A DNA stretch of 64,000 nucleotides from Seriola aureovittata (GCF_021018895.1 NC_079384.1:2912140-2976139); one strand, 5' to 3'. Positions 22,136 to 34,420 are shown, counted from the first letter of the stretch. A program made the numbers and translations. Notes: a model not told the origin generated them from the sequence alone.

Positions 22136-22210
22136 ATTGACCAATAGGCTTCGAGGGGAGGCGGGGCTTATTCTGTCATAGACACGTGTACCGGGAAGTA
22201 GGAAGTAAAT
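22136..22210 (+). promoter_or_regulatory. Candidate slc39a11 core promoter
   Basis: A cluster of promoter motifs sits just upstream of a good splice donor: CCAAT (22141-22145), GC box GGGGAGGCGGGGC (22155-22167), E-box CACGTG (22183-22188) and tandem ETS-like GGAAGTA sites (22193-22207). No TATA box is present, as expected for a housekeeping-type gene. I looked for metal-response elements (TGCRCNC) in about 200 bp here and saw none. Position and strand agree with the coding exons 1.5 kb downstream. Confidence 0.5.
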
Positions 22211-22240
22211 ACAAAGGAGTCGAAGCACTAGTGGAAACAA
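22195..22240 (+). other. slc39a11: Candidate untranslated exon 1 of slc39a11
   Basis: Sequence between the motif cluster and a near-consensus donor (aaacaa|gtgagtaa, intron from 22241). The start codon lies in the next exon, so this would be 5'UTR only. The transcription start is not defined by the sequence; the left boundary is a guess. Confidence 0.4.
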
Positions 22241-23655
22241 GTGAGTAAACCTGAAACGAAAGAGCGTTAACGTGAGTTTAGGGTGAAATGAAACAGCAGA
22301 GTCGGTGCGTGTTGTCTGCTAATGTCACAAACAGCGTGTGAGTGATTTTTACAGCAGCGATATTTCACAACACGAGCGAGCAGGCATTTTAAGTTTCGCC
22401 GGTTGTCTCTCATTTACAGGTTAGTCACGTCATTTACCTGTATGTCAGATATGCTGCGTGTGTCCGTGTTTGTACCTGAGTTACACGAAGACCGGTTTTA
22501 CTGCTCATGGAGCCGGATGAAAGCGGGTTTTTGTGTCACACACATTTTGCAACTCTGAAGCTTTTTTTTTTAGTACAAATGTCAAGTTGTCAATTAAAGC
22601 TTTAGCAATGCTAAATCTATACTCTCATAACACGTGAACGCATAAACATGCATTCAACTTTCATGAGATGGATATCAGTACTACTAAGTTATAATTATCA
22701 TAAGGAGTTGTCAGTGCATCATTAAGACTTTACCTGCTGCTGCATGATAAATATTCCCATTGCATGTTTTTAAAAATTTTTATTCATGTGCTCATGAAAA
22801 TGTAATTTGATGGTTACATGAAAGCTGTTCCTACATCCACTAGTTATAGTACATACTCATTCGTCACATAGGAATGTGAAGGATTGTCAGTTAAAGCAAC
22901 TTTAAAGTGAAACAAAGAAACTTTCGACAGATGATAAAACACTTTTTCTTCTTTCTAGAAATGAAAAGTTAAATTCATAAGCAATAAAATGGACCCTTGT
23001 TTATTTAACTACTTAAGTAAAGTATTTGAGTTTTGTAGCTTTCAAGAAAACTCACCTGTAACGATCATTTGTATAACTTATAAGAGACAATCCTAGTATT
23101 CACAGCACATACTCTACATTTCTTTTCCTTCACTCTTTACATAAGAGACATGATGAAAGACACACCAACAGGTTTGTGTACACACATGCAATTAGAAAAG
23201 TTCAGGATGTTAAATTCCTGAGCAAACAGGATTTGATGCTTGTTTGCTTTGTGTCGTGTGTTGGAACAAACATTAGTGGGTGTGTGTCAGATTTGAGGTT
23301 TTAAAGACACATGTTGATTTTAAGATGAATCATGGAAAGAACATTCACTCCTGTTTTCTCATCTGTTGCGGGTTCACTTGGGATTCTTGTCTATACTTGG
23401 GCATCAAAGACAAAGTCCCCAAAAGTGTTGTGGACATATTGCTTTCACATGCCAAATTTATTATGAACATCGACTTCAAGATGGGGACAATATTTACTTT
23501 AGGCTCTCAGGAGTAATTAAATGCAGAGTAGTTAATGGAACATTTGAATCCAGCCATTCTGTTTTCCTCTAGTTCTCAAAGTCTCTCCGGGAAAGATAAG
23601 AACAAGCTGTCATGATGCAACTTCTTCCAATACGATGTGAATGCAGTGAGATAAC

Positions 23656-23744
<89 letters not shown>

Positions 23745-23746
23745 AG
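22241..23746 (+). other. slc39a11 intron 1 (predicted)
   Basis: Predicted 1.5-kb intron from the candidate exon 1 donor to the start-codon exon acceptor. No coding sequence was recognised. Its last 89 bases are an 85-bp TG tract plus CCAG, so any branch point must lie more than 90 nt upstream of the acceptor. Confidence 0.4.
23658..23742 (+). repeat. (TG)42 tract abutting the slc39a11 splice acceptor
   Basis: Perfect TG repeat of about 85 bp followed immediately by CCAG and the exon containing the ZIP11 start codon. It replaces the normal polypyrimidine tract. In RNA, (UG)n is the known binding site of TDP-43, as in CFTR exon 9, where it promotes exon skipping. Confidence 0.97.
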
Positions 23747-23756
23747 CTCTGGGGCC

Positions 23757-23864
23757 ATGCTTGAAGGCTACAGCCCTGTCACCCAGGCCCTGCTGGGGAC
23801 TCTGTTCACGTGGGGTCTGACCGCCGCCGGAGCCGCCCTGGTGTTTGTCTTCTCCAGCCGACAG
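23757..23864 (+). CDS. slc39a11: ZIP11 zinc transporter, first coding exon (residues 1-36)
   Basis: This exon encodes MLEGYSPVTQALLGTLFTWG followed by LTAAGAALVFVFSSRQ. That is nearly residue for residue the N-terminus of vertebrate ZIP11 (SLC39A11), a zinc importer of the ZIP/GufA subfamily placed at Golgi and nuclear membranes. It covers the lumenal start and TM1 (about residues 8-32). The acceptor AG is at 23745-23746 after a long TG tract, giving ten 5'UTR bases before an ATG with G at -3. The donor CAG|gtagcg is at 23865 and lacks the usual G at +5. The exon ends in phase 0, matching the next exon. The reading frame stays open upstream through the TG repeat, but the conserved protein start is this methionine. 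Confidence 0.95.
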
Positions 23865-23999
23865 GTAGCGACTGTCAGTCTGAGCTCGAGGGAACGCTTC
23901 ACACGCCGAGAGAGAGAGAAAGTTGGATGAGAAAATCGATACCACCAAAATATGTCGTTGTTGTCGTGGCAAATATGTCACTGGAGCCAACAGCTGTTT

Positions 24000-24215
24000 A
24001 GCTTAGCTTAGCTTAACATAAAGACTGGAAACAAGGAGAGACAGCTAGCTTGGATCTATCCGAAATATGAGGCAGCATCACGTTGGCTTGGCTAGCCGCC
24101 TCCCCCTGATTCCAGTCTTTGTGCTATGCTAAGCTAATTGTCTTCCTGCTGTAGCTTCATATTTTACGGACAAACATAAGCATGGTATTCATCTTCTCAT
24201 TTAACAATTTTTTTT
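24000..24215. mobile_element. Hairpin interspersed repeat (AGCTTAGC/AAGACTGGAA family) in intron 2
   Basis: The segment at 24015-24030 (aacataaagactggaa) is mirrored as its reverse complement near 24110-24134, leaving a loop of about 80 nt. The flanks carry repeated AGCTTAGCTTAGC motifs. Related fragments occur at about 1358-2010, 61540-61600 and 62515-62600. From memory this is a common perciform non-autonomous element with long terminal inverted repeats; the family name is not known to me. Confidence 0.6.
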
Positions 24216-24647
24216 TTTTTTTAAATACGCCTATTTCCTGTTCCTTTAAATGTGGTTGTTCTTCATGTTACCATACAGCTTCGTTTAATGTATCTAATAG
24301 AGAATAATTCATATATCAGCAATAAAAGAATCATTTCCCAGATGAGAACAGCACATAGAGAAAGCCTGTGTTATTTATGTTAGCATAGCTTATGCTCTAA
24401 GCCATTCAGCTATAGTGTTGCTAGGAGCTGGGGTCTTCCAATATGACTAACAGAGAGTGTGTTACAGTACAATACATCCCATGATCCCAAAGATTATCTT
24501 TGAACCTCTGTCTCTCAGGACATGTTGTATTTTTGCCAGTCAGTAGTAAGTGGTTCACTGAAAGGTTAGATGTTACACTTTCAGGGTTTGAGGATATTGA
24601 TCTGACTGAATTGCACTCAACCTTTTCTTCGTGTCTGCCTTTTTCAG

Positions 24648-24686
24648 AAGCGCATCTTGGATGGAAGTTTAGGCTTTGCAGCTGGG
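24648..24686 (+). CDS. slc39a11: ZIP11 zinc transporter, second coding exon (residues 37-49)
   Basis: A 39-bp micro-exon encoding KRILDGSLGFAAG, which matches the conserved RRILDGSLGFAAG segment of ZIP11 at the start of the second membrane segment. The acceptor is strong (tgcctttttcag|AAG) and the donor is consensus (GGG|gtgagt). Both ends are phase 0. The preceding intron is 783 bp and holds a repeat copy. Confidence 0.96.
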
Positions 24687-24725
24687 GTGAGTTTCCATTT
24701 ATTTATTTATTTTCTTTTAACTGAA

Positions 24726-24740
24726 ACACACACACACATG

Positions 24741-24771
<31 letters not shown>

Positions 24772-24772
24772 G
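24726..24772. repeat. (CA)n microsatellite, compound
   Basis: Two CA tracts separated by TGCATATATA, 40 bp after the ZIP11 micro-exon donor. Confidence 0.93.
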
Positions 24773-26323
24773 TACAGTAGGTACAGTAGGAGGATCCCAC
24801 CATGTGATGAGTTTATGGACATTTGACTGTGGGAGGCGGAGTTTCTTCCACAGACAGACAAAGCCTGACACGTCCAGATGCCACATTTATTCCTATAAGT
24901 CTGAGATAACTCTTCCCCTTGAAGGAGAACTCGTCTTATCATGTCTAACGAGGTATTACGCTTCTTACAATTACATATTTTATATATATACAGACAATAT
25001 TCAAGTGCTCATTTGGGTTTTAAATAATGAACTGCTAGACTCTTGCATCCCAACAAGCTGTAAACACAACATGCTACATACATGTGACATACATGTTACA
25101 TCACCATATTAGGTTGCATAGGAAAATATCTGGCACGTTAGCCTATAAACGCTCCACTATATTTACTAGCTAGTTGCTAACTAAATTCGCTAACTAAATT
25201 AAACTCCTCTGCTTTTTTAAAAAAGCAATGCATCAGTATTGTTTTATTATTTTCGACAAATGTACAGTTGAGCATTTAAGAAAACTATAAATTCGATTTT
25301 ACAGTTCTTATCGCTGGTAAATAGTGACATCATTTATTTTCAGAGGAGAACTTCTACATTTTATACGTAGGAAGCTTCATAAATAACCGTCTTGTGCTTG
25401 TGTGGAATGGACATCGTTTTTATTCCCGGTGAAAAATTAATTCCCAGCGCTGATTCTCAGGCTTTTGATAAGTGAGTTGCAGATAAGTGAGTTGATAAGA
25501 CTGATACCGAATGATGAGAAATTCTCCACACTTCCTTGAAAATGAGAATGGTAGGAAAGAAAAAAGAAAAATCTTATCTCCATCTGTTTTTATCTCAATT
25601 TACTCTGCTTTGGTCTTAACAGCTTTTTTTAATTACTTCCTGAAATAAGATGTAAACAGAGAACAGCTGAGCGCCGTTTCTGTCAAACATCTGCTTAACC
25701 TCTTTCCGATTTAAATATCTGAAATATATTTTCAATCAGCTCGTCCGCCCGGCGTGAATTATTGATACTAACTGGCAGTTTCCAATTTTACAGCCTGTTG
25801 TTGGTAAGATATGCTTTTAGCGTATTTTATTTTAATAAGAAACTAAATTCAGACTGTTCATAGCATATTACATCTAAGTTTTCACACCTGATAATTCTGT
25901 TTATTAGTAGCTGGGGGCTCAGCAGAATGTATGAATGTGAGAGCAGAAGTGCTTTTTCTTATTTCTCTCTTCTTTTTTATTGCTCTACTTTGGCTCCAGT
26001 TTGAGTTTTATCACTTAGAGTGTAAAATGTTAAATCAGATTTTATGAGCTAATCTTGAATGCTAACCCAGTTCTGTTGCTGTGACCGGTGCCGGGCTAGT
26101 TCTACATTTTGTTCACTATGTTCATCTGTTAGAAAAGATTCTCTTACTTTTTCTTCCCACGTGTATTTGCACACTTTGTTTCGCACATTAATGCGTTCAC
26201 ACGGCGACACGGCGACACGGCGTGCACTCGAGTTGAACCTTTAGTCACAGAATACGTTTCCCTGCAGCACAGCCACGCTCAGGTCCAGCACAACACTCCT
26301 AAGTGTAACATAAAAAAAAATCA

Positions 26324-26325
<2 letters not shown>

Positions 26326-26378
<53 letters not shown>
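26326..26378. repeat. (TG)n microsatellite
   Basis: Perfect TG repeat of about 53 bp in slc39a11 intron 3. Confidence 0.97.
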
Positions 26379-26379
<1 letters not shown>

Positions 26380-26507
26380 AGGCTTGGTGGGTTTATCATG
26401 ACCTGCATGTGTCGGGCTTTTTGCTTCTCATGTGATTCAGATGCCGTCCTGTCCCCATGCTTTTGCATCTGCTCTCCCCCTAACTCACACACTCTGATCC
26501 CACACAT

Positions 26508-26511
<4 letters not shown>

Positions 26512-26541
<30 letters not shown>
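26512..26541. repeat. (CA)n microsatellite
   Basis: Perfect CA repeat, 133 bp after a TG tract and so complementary to it in the same transcript. Confidence 0.95.
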
Positions 26542-26544
<3 letters not shown>

Positions 26545-28176
26545 TTCAGATACAGATGGACACACACAGCAGTTACTGCGAATGACGTTAATGGGCGACA
26601 TTTAAGCCCAATCATGTGTTTCTTTAAGTTATTATCCGGAACATTTTAAACAAATTTCTTTTTTCTCCCCTGTTCAAGGCTGACTTCATGTAACGCAACA
26701 GTAATTCCTCCACAGACAGTTTATGAAGGCGTCTCCAGCTGTCTTCTGCGAATTTACACCCATGCACAAACAAATTTTCATTGACTAATGAGTTTTCACT
26801 GCTGTGTCAGGACGTCACGCTGCCTGCTGCATTGGAACGAACCGCTTCCAGTGAACGTAATCCGGGCGGTATTACACTTCCTTCAGAAAGCATCAGCCAA
26901 TGTAAACTGCTTATATACAGTATGAACAGAATTTTGTAGGAGACGTGGTGTGGTGGGTGTTTCTTTGCACTGTGTTTTTGCGTAGTTAGAAAGCAAAGAT
27001 CATTTTTTAATTTGTCTGGAAACAAACCTGCAGAAGTTTATATCATCAAAAAAACATTATTTTTCTTCTCCCTAACTGATCTAAAAGTTTTCAATAAAAA
27101 CACATATTTCCTCCATTTAGACACAAACCTGCACTGGGATCAGAATTCACTCTCCTGCAGGATTTAGCAGAGCATCACTCTGCACACGAAGCCTCTGTTG
27201 AATTTACATCAAGACGAAAAAATAGCTGAAACAGCGGGATGTCAAAACTGTGTGTTTATTAGTATTCTAACACCACACATATTCAATAATTTCCCTCCCA
27301 CGATGTTTGTAGCTGTTTGGCCTGAATGCACATGATGCACAAATGTACTAATATATACAAATAAACATCCTGGATAAACAGCGAACTACGCCGCACTGGG
27401 CTTTTGTGGCGAACTTTACCGGTGTGTGAGTTGAGATCAGTGAAATGATGCTTGAAGACGATAGTGGTCAAACCAATGAGCACAGAGAACCAATAATGGA
27501 GTAATGACCACTGAGTACTCACGGGTCGCAACGTCGTCATGCCGACGGCGTGAACCCGTCGCGAGATGATCTCTGTTCTAGTTTCTCTATCGGTTTTTAC
27601 TGGAACAGGTCGCTGATTCATTTTCAGTTCAGTCTGACAGCTTCAGGAAACCGTGCTCTCAGGAAGGACACGTCTTCTATCTTTAGTTGGATGTTCATCC
27701 TGTCCTCGTCTGAGACCTGACTATCTTACATACGTTAGGTTACACCCGAGGCGCTGCAATCCTCTCCACGCGTTTTATACGTTTGTTTCCCTCAGTGCGG
27801 AAAAAACATATCAATGTTAAATCTTTAAAAATAAAAGCCAGAAACAAAGAAATTACTTTCACCTTCCAGACTGAAGGAACGTTGGAGATTGACTGAGTTT
27901 CCTGTGGCTGCCAGTAAAAACACAGTTAACTGTAATAATAGCAATAAGCAGCATTTTATATAATTATACCATGTGGGATTCTTTTTTTTTTAGGGTGTTT
28001 GGGTGTTATCTTTCACAGAATTCAACCCACGGCACGTCCAACAGTGATTTTTGATCACACAGGTTGAAAAGGAGCTGTAGCGGAGGTCTAGGCATTTGTC
28101 CATATGGGCTTTGCTTCTGTTGCCGCGCTGCTGCCAGATACATGTTGTGTGTGAGGTGAATGAGCCTTGGCATCCG

Positions 28177-28190
28177 GGGGGGGGGGGGGT
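28177..28190. repeat. G14 homopolymer
   Basis: Run of about 14 G. Confidence 0.9.
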
Positions 28191-29868
28191 TTGACAGGAC
28201 CTATCAGGAATACTTAATAAGAGTGGCATGTGGTGGTTTTTGCATGCAGTCTGTCACTGTACGAACAAACGGATGCAAGCAGAATATAAATGTTTGGGTT
28301 TTAAATGCATCACGTGTAGTTTTTTCAGTTTACAGTGTTTCACCTTGATTCCTTGCACATCACAACAGATACTTCATTTATATTCTGTTGCATGCAGAAT
28401 ATTTACAGTTTGCAGGTGAAGCGGAACAGTAAAGTCTGTTCATATTCCTCAGGAAGAATTGGATCGAAGACCTGCAGCGTCTTACTTAATTATCAGCCCT
28501 CTGCTCGCCCTCTCTCTCTTGACGCATATATAGAATTTCAAATGAGCATGTTTTTTCTTTTTTCCCGAGCCGCCCTTCCACCTCTCCATCACAAGAGTCT
28601 CTCTCGCTGCATCAGAATGATTGGATTCACCAGCCGGTGTCAGATCGCAGCGCTGAGTGGCTGTGAGGACATGCAGGAGGGAGAAACTGCCTTTGGATAT
28701 GAGGTGTTGTGAGTGAAGAGGGAACGCAGGAAGCAGAAATGAGGAACTGTTTTTAATGGTGCAAAGTGTGAGATCAGGTGCACGAGGTTATCACGGGCCA
28801 AATCTGTTGTTTTCAGAAGATATGCTTTGCATGAAGGGTTGAATGCTAATTAATTTCACTGCTTCCTCTTTGCTTTTTTTTTAAAATTATGTTTCTTGAG
28901 TAAAGGATGAACATTTTTTACATTCAAGCCCTTTTCTAAGCGAGTTCACACAATGCTGACTGCAGCCTGCGTGAAGAAGCAGTGTGTCTGTGTTTGTTTA
29001 CATGGCTGAGAGAAAATCAAACTAATTGAATCGTGGCGTTGAGAAAAAGAGAACCAACACAAGTGACAGGAGGAATGTAAACGCCGTCTCATAATCACAT
29101 GTGGCTTTCCTCACGGCTTTAAGTCAATGTTGAGACGTTGTTTTATCCGGGAGGATGGAGAGCTGCGGGTCGTATCCAACATTCTGCGACTGGCTGAATG
29201 TCAGCGATCAAATCAGTATTCAGAGCGCGAGACTTCGCTTTAATTTAAAGCCCCGCAGTCAAAAAGCTCAGGGCTATAAGAACGACAGCGTAGCTTTTAG
29301 AGACTCCTCTCTGGGCCGCTGCATTACCTGCTCTCCCCATGAATAACTACATCCTCCCAACGTTAGTGCTGTTACACCCAAGTGTTAAACACGAGCTGGT
29401 AGCAGACAATCCACAGGTGCGCTTGTGCTTCCATTCTAAATGGGTGAGAAAATAGTGGGCGGCGCTTTGAACATACAGGAAATGCTCCTTCTGCAGGGCA
29501 ACAAACTTATTTCATACAAACGTTCAGTTTAAATATCTTCAGATAGAAATTAAAGCTTTAAATGAAACTTTGAGCTCGACAGGAAACGGTTCACCACCTG
29601 ACTCACACTCCTCGCTCTCTGTTTCCTTCCATTGTGTTTAGTGAGCTGCACACATTTAGCACTTTTAAGTTACTTTTGCTTCAAGGATTTCGGGAATTCT
29701 TCGTCACATCTATTGTTGTCACATTGGGACATTGTGTCTCAGTTCAATTAAACACTTTCTGCTGTCCACACGTAGCGTTCAGCTGAGCTGTGTGAAGGTT
29801 GCCAGCTGAGTTCTTCTGCAAAGGTATTCGATCCAACAAGTACTTTTATGTGACCTTTTCAGGGAGAG

Positions 29869-29870
<2 letters not shown>

Positions 29871-29937
<67 letters not shown>
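29871..29937. repeat. (TG)33 microsatellite
   Basis: Perfect TG repeat of about 67 bp. Confidence 0.97.
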
Positions 29938-29938
<1 letters not shown>

Positions 29939-31239
29939 AGTCTAACAACAGAAACACAAAACACGCACCGGCATGTTTTCCGCCTGGTGTCAAGTAATAA
30001 GAAAAATTTACCTTGATGCTGTTAAAACCTTCTTTTTTTCACCTGGTCCTGGATTTTTTGACGACGCCGTTAATTAAACGAATGAAGCGCAATAAATGTT
30101 ACTTTTACTCAACCTCTTTTGTAAAGCACAACTTTGACTTTAACTCGGAGACGTGTGGGATTCGCGGGGTTTTAATGAAGTTGCTTTCTTGTCGCTGTAG
30201 AATTAGTGGAAAGGTTTATTCTTTTTCAAAATGGCAGATGAATCGCTCGTTTTCCCTCGACGTTCAATAGGAAGCATGTTTTATTTGATCCGTTCCTCAG
30301 AAGCCACACGGGTAATTGCTTCCTGCGCGGGGCTGCAGCAGCGGAGAACAATTGGTTAATGTTTCTCAGCTTGTCAGTGTGAAGCAGGAGAAGCTTTGAT
30401 GCGTGTGCGATGTGATCGGTTTTGACGAGAATTTGATTTGTAAATATTGCAACTCTCCCAGGGCTGACGTTTGACACTGACTGCAATATTCACGACCGAC
30501 ATGCTGCTCTGCTTGTGAGAAGCCACGGTGTGTTTTATCATTGAATGTCTTATTGGCTTTTCATGGCTAAGTACTTTATCCTTCTGCTTGTCTGATTCTA
30601 TAAAGTGACTGACACGTAACCGGTCTTTTATAGAAACGCTTTAAATATAGTGACAACTGATTGTTGCTGAGCGTGCAGGACAGTTTACACTGCTGCAGCT
30701 CAAGAAAGGGAATTTTTCTAATCGTTAAAAGTAGTATTATATTAAAGTATTAAAGATGTTTGCTCAGCGTTTCTCTGATAACTAATGATCCAGATGTTCA
30801 GGAGGTTTTACCACTAGCTGATTCAGTCTCTTCCTTTCCAAAACAAATGGACCCGGTGATAAAATCTGGTACAAAACTGTAAATAAAGTAACGTCACATT
30901 AAATGAATCAGCTTTACATATATTTAAATAAAGCTTTACAGATGCTCTGTCTCGTCTCGTCTGTCTAATACCTTTAATTTGCCATTGAACGATTTGATCG
31001 CCATGTGGTGACGTGTCAGTGTAGCTCACTTTCAGCATGATGTATTTGTTTGAAAACAGATTAACCTTTTGAACTGATCAATACAGCCCTGATTGCCGGT
31101 GGAAAGCGCTCAACATCGACTGATTCTAATGTGAAACTGGGATTGACTTCTGCGAGAGCGTGCATGGAGTTTCAGCCGTGGGGGCAGCGTCAGTCTGGCT
31201 GCTGAGTCAGTTCGCCACGATGGTCCTCGCTCAAACGGA

Positions 31240-31795
31240 TGGATTTCCATTCATGGTCCTCAGAGGATGATTCTGACTGACTTGATGGTGATCTCCTGGC
31301 TTTTTCCAATCTCCACCACGAGGTTGACGTTTTTGGTTCGCCGTCACGAATCCAGCAAAACTACCGACTCATGAAGGAGCCGTATTGTTTTGACATGTAA
31401 ATACACGAAAAAATAAAAATGGATTGATGTGTAATTGAAGGCCGTGTGGCAAACAAAGCGTCTGAGCATTTAGCAGGTCACAGTAACTTCAGTTTTAGTT
31501 TTGCTTCACACACTGGCGTCCTGCCAGAGTTTGTTCCTCTGGGGGGAAAAAATCGGGTCAAAATCGTCACTCATCTTCAAAACATTGTCCCCAAACACTA
31601 TGAAAAGCGAACAACATTTAAACCGGCCTCAGCCTCGCTTTGTTTTTAACACTAACGGGCAGATTTTTAGCTGAGACGGCGAACATGGCAAACGTTAAAC
31701 CTGCTGTTAACATTGTCGTTCCGAGCGTGTTAGCATGCTGATGTTAGCATTTAGCTCGAACTGCAGGAGCATGGCTGTAGACTCTCCGCTATCTG
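31240..31795 (-). repeat. GTTAGCATGCT interspersed repeat, reverse orientation
   Basis: Blocks CATTCATGGTCCTCAGAGGA, CTCCACCACGAGGTTGACGT and GTGTTAGCATGCTGATGTTA occur in order. They are reverse complements of, or adjacent to, the blocks seen at 33745-33970 and in the 17 kb/21 kb duplication. Confidence 0.5.
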
Positions 31796-33744
31796 CTCCG
31801 TCATCTTTGAGGTTTCATGCTCAGAATTCTTCATGAGATATTTTTACTACGGCTGCATGAAAAGCAGATGTGAGGGAATCACTGAGCGCACGTGGTTTAT
31901 ACTGAGTCATTATCTGGAATGAAATCGATTCATGGCTGTTGATAACAACTTATCTGCTCACTGCAGACTTTGATTCCCTTTCGAAAACCTCCGGCCGAGG
32001 TATGAAATTATCCGGCACTGTGGAATTCACCCGTGATAACTGAGAGGTAGACCTGCAGATAAAATGAGAAACTGAGGACTGATGAGGACAATGCTTATAT
32101 TAAATGGTGGTGGAAGTGAAAGGGAGAGAAAAGATTAGGTGAGATTTGGGGAGAGATGGAGAGATGGAGAGATGGACTCAGGAATCAGCGAATTAGATCG
32201 ATTTTAAGGTTGAGAGAGCGAGATGAAGTGGGAGCAAGTGGATGGCTTCGAACGTTATTAGCTACTAGATAGACTGAGGCATGGATGGATGGAATAGAGG
32301 AGACGTCCGGAGGGAAGATGAATTGATGGGGGAGGAAAAAGGCATCGAGGCATCGTCTCCTTCGTGGGAGATTTTACACTGACGAGGGAATACAGACCAT
32401 TAGAAAAGCAGCACAGAGTGGGAACACACACATGATGAGAGGAAAATCTCATCAACTCCCATTGGGTTTAATTTAGTCTCCTCTGTATCTGGAAAGCTGG
32501 TGGGGTATGGGGCAGGGAAAGGCATCGATAGCGGGATGAAAACATGCACAGTATTGTCCGTCTCGCTCTGATAATGAGGTGAATATTTTCCTCACATGGA
32601 CACGCGCTTCACAAGACTTCACAAGGTTTATCCTCGGGTTGTGAAGTAGGGCGTCTGCGTAGGGCAGCAATCAAGTCGCTTTATGGCTCGTCTTTATCGC
32701 GGTAATCAATCAAACTCTCCGTCCTGCTTATTTCTTCATTTGCCCACAGGCTGTGATTAGATAAAAAAAAATACTGTAATTGTTTCAGAAACTGGAGCAT
32801 TCAGAAGGAAGCAAGGACGCCCCTTAGAAAAGACTACAGCCCACTATTTGTTTCTCCTTTATAGGTTCCATTTAATGTGCCATATATAATAGCTTTCTTC
32901 TAATAAATCCATATATATATATATATAGGCCATTATATGGAAAAACCATGTAGTTATGAAACCATTAAATTGCTCAGTGTTGGTTTCTAATATGTGACTA
33001 ATAATAGCTGATAGGCTGCTCATTGCTCGTGTTTAATCCCCAAGCTCAGGGGGGTAAATTGCTGATTGCAGGATTGATGATGCTGTAACGTGCATGCAGG
33101 TGATTGCCCTCGAGCGTCGTGAGACCTGAGCGCCCCATGGTGTCCAGAAGAGAGACCTTAACGATGAGAGCGTGTTAATGATGCTGAGAGAAGTTTGATT
33201 AAGCTACGACTTTGAAACGTTAGTTTTCCGGTGTATTTTAGACGAGGTTGATTTAAAATGGGGAAAATGAGTAATTTTACACTGGAGAGAAATCCAACTG
33301 ATTCTCAGCTACATGCAGAAATTCGCAGAGAAATTGTTCCAGTCTGACGTTATTTTTAACCGGAAAGTACAAAGCAGTATTTCAGAGGGCAGTTTGGCAT
33401 TTCATTAGGAATGCCAAACTGTGAGTGTTTTTTCCTAAACAGGGAAACAGGAGACGTATAACAGAATCACTGAACTTACACAAATAGATTTGGCACAGAC
33501 GTTTGCCAAGGTCCTACTCAACAACTATAACCATAAAGCTGATGAAAGCTTTCTGTTTGTCAAGGAGTTAGAGTTGAATCAAGCTCGTGTTCCTCCCACT
33601 CGTTCTGTCATTAGAGTCAATGTGTGTCGCAGCATTTGCACTTTGAACTGTGTCGCAAGTTCAATGCAAAGATCCAATGACCCAGCAGTTTGTTTTGGTT
33701 TCTCTGTTTTTATCAGTTCGTTCATTCATTTGTTTGTTCCTCCG

Positions 33745-33970
33745 TTAATGATTCTAAACGCTAAAGTCATGCTAACATTTACTAATTAGCACAAATATCC
33801 AGATCAAGCCGGTATGAAGGTCATTTGTTTTGCGATCGGACAAAATTGATGATTAAATTTTAACCGGATGGTCGCGGTACATGAAAAGTCGAAGGATCCA
33901 CCAGAGTTATTAGAATTAGAAAAACATGAATGTCCATGACAAACATCTGGGATCAAAGTGGAGGATTAAT
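33745..33970 (+). repeat. GTTAGCATGCT interspersed repeat, forward orientation
   Basis: Contains TCATGCTAACATTTACTAAT, ATGAAAAGTCGAAGGATCCA and AAAACATGAATGTCCATGAC, in the order expected for this family. Diverged copy. Confidence 0.5.
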
Positions 33971-34159
33971 TAACCCAGCAACAGTCACATGCTGCAGGAG
34001 AGTTAGAGAAATGTCCTCCGTGTCTTTGGCTCTTATCCCCTTTGTGTAATTTGTAGATTTACACACTTACAGGCCTGAAGCAGCAACAAGATCAGAAGAT
34101 CACAACAAAGTAAAAGCAATAATTATAACCACATTTTTTTTCCGACAGCAGTTTTTGCA

Positions 34160-34420
34160 CAATGTGCAGATGAATTCCGGCTTTTCTCACGTGTTCATTC
34201 GATGGCAGGAACATTTCTGGGGCAGAATATGCTCCACATCTGACGCTAGTTGCAAACGGCTTAGTGTTTGGCCCTGATTGAGATAACGGAGCAGTAATTG
34301 GGCGCTGGCATCAATGGTGAACAGGTGTTTTAATCTCCTCGAGACTCAGGCTTAATGAGTGCGACTGGAGATTGCGGGATTGACCTGGAGAGGTTTTGGC
34401 TGCTGGAAATGCAGATCAGA
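34160..34420. other. Candidate conserved non-coding element in slc39a11 intron 3
   Basis: Repeat-free stretch including GTTTGGCCCTGATTGAGATA, GGAGCAGTAATTGGGCGCTG and GAACAGGTGTTTTAATCTCC, with a paired/homeobox-like core and an E-box-like CAGGTG. This is a weak candidate. Confidence 0.22.

Noticed and set aside
28335..28712. 125-residue plus-strand frame in intron 3
   Set aside because: No domain, no signal or membrane pattern, mixed composition, no promoter or splice context. Likely chance.
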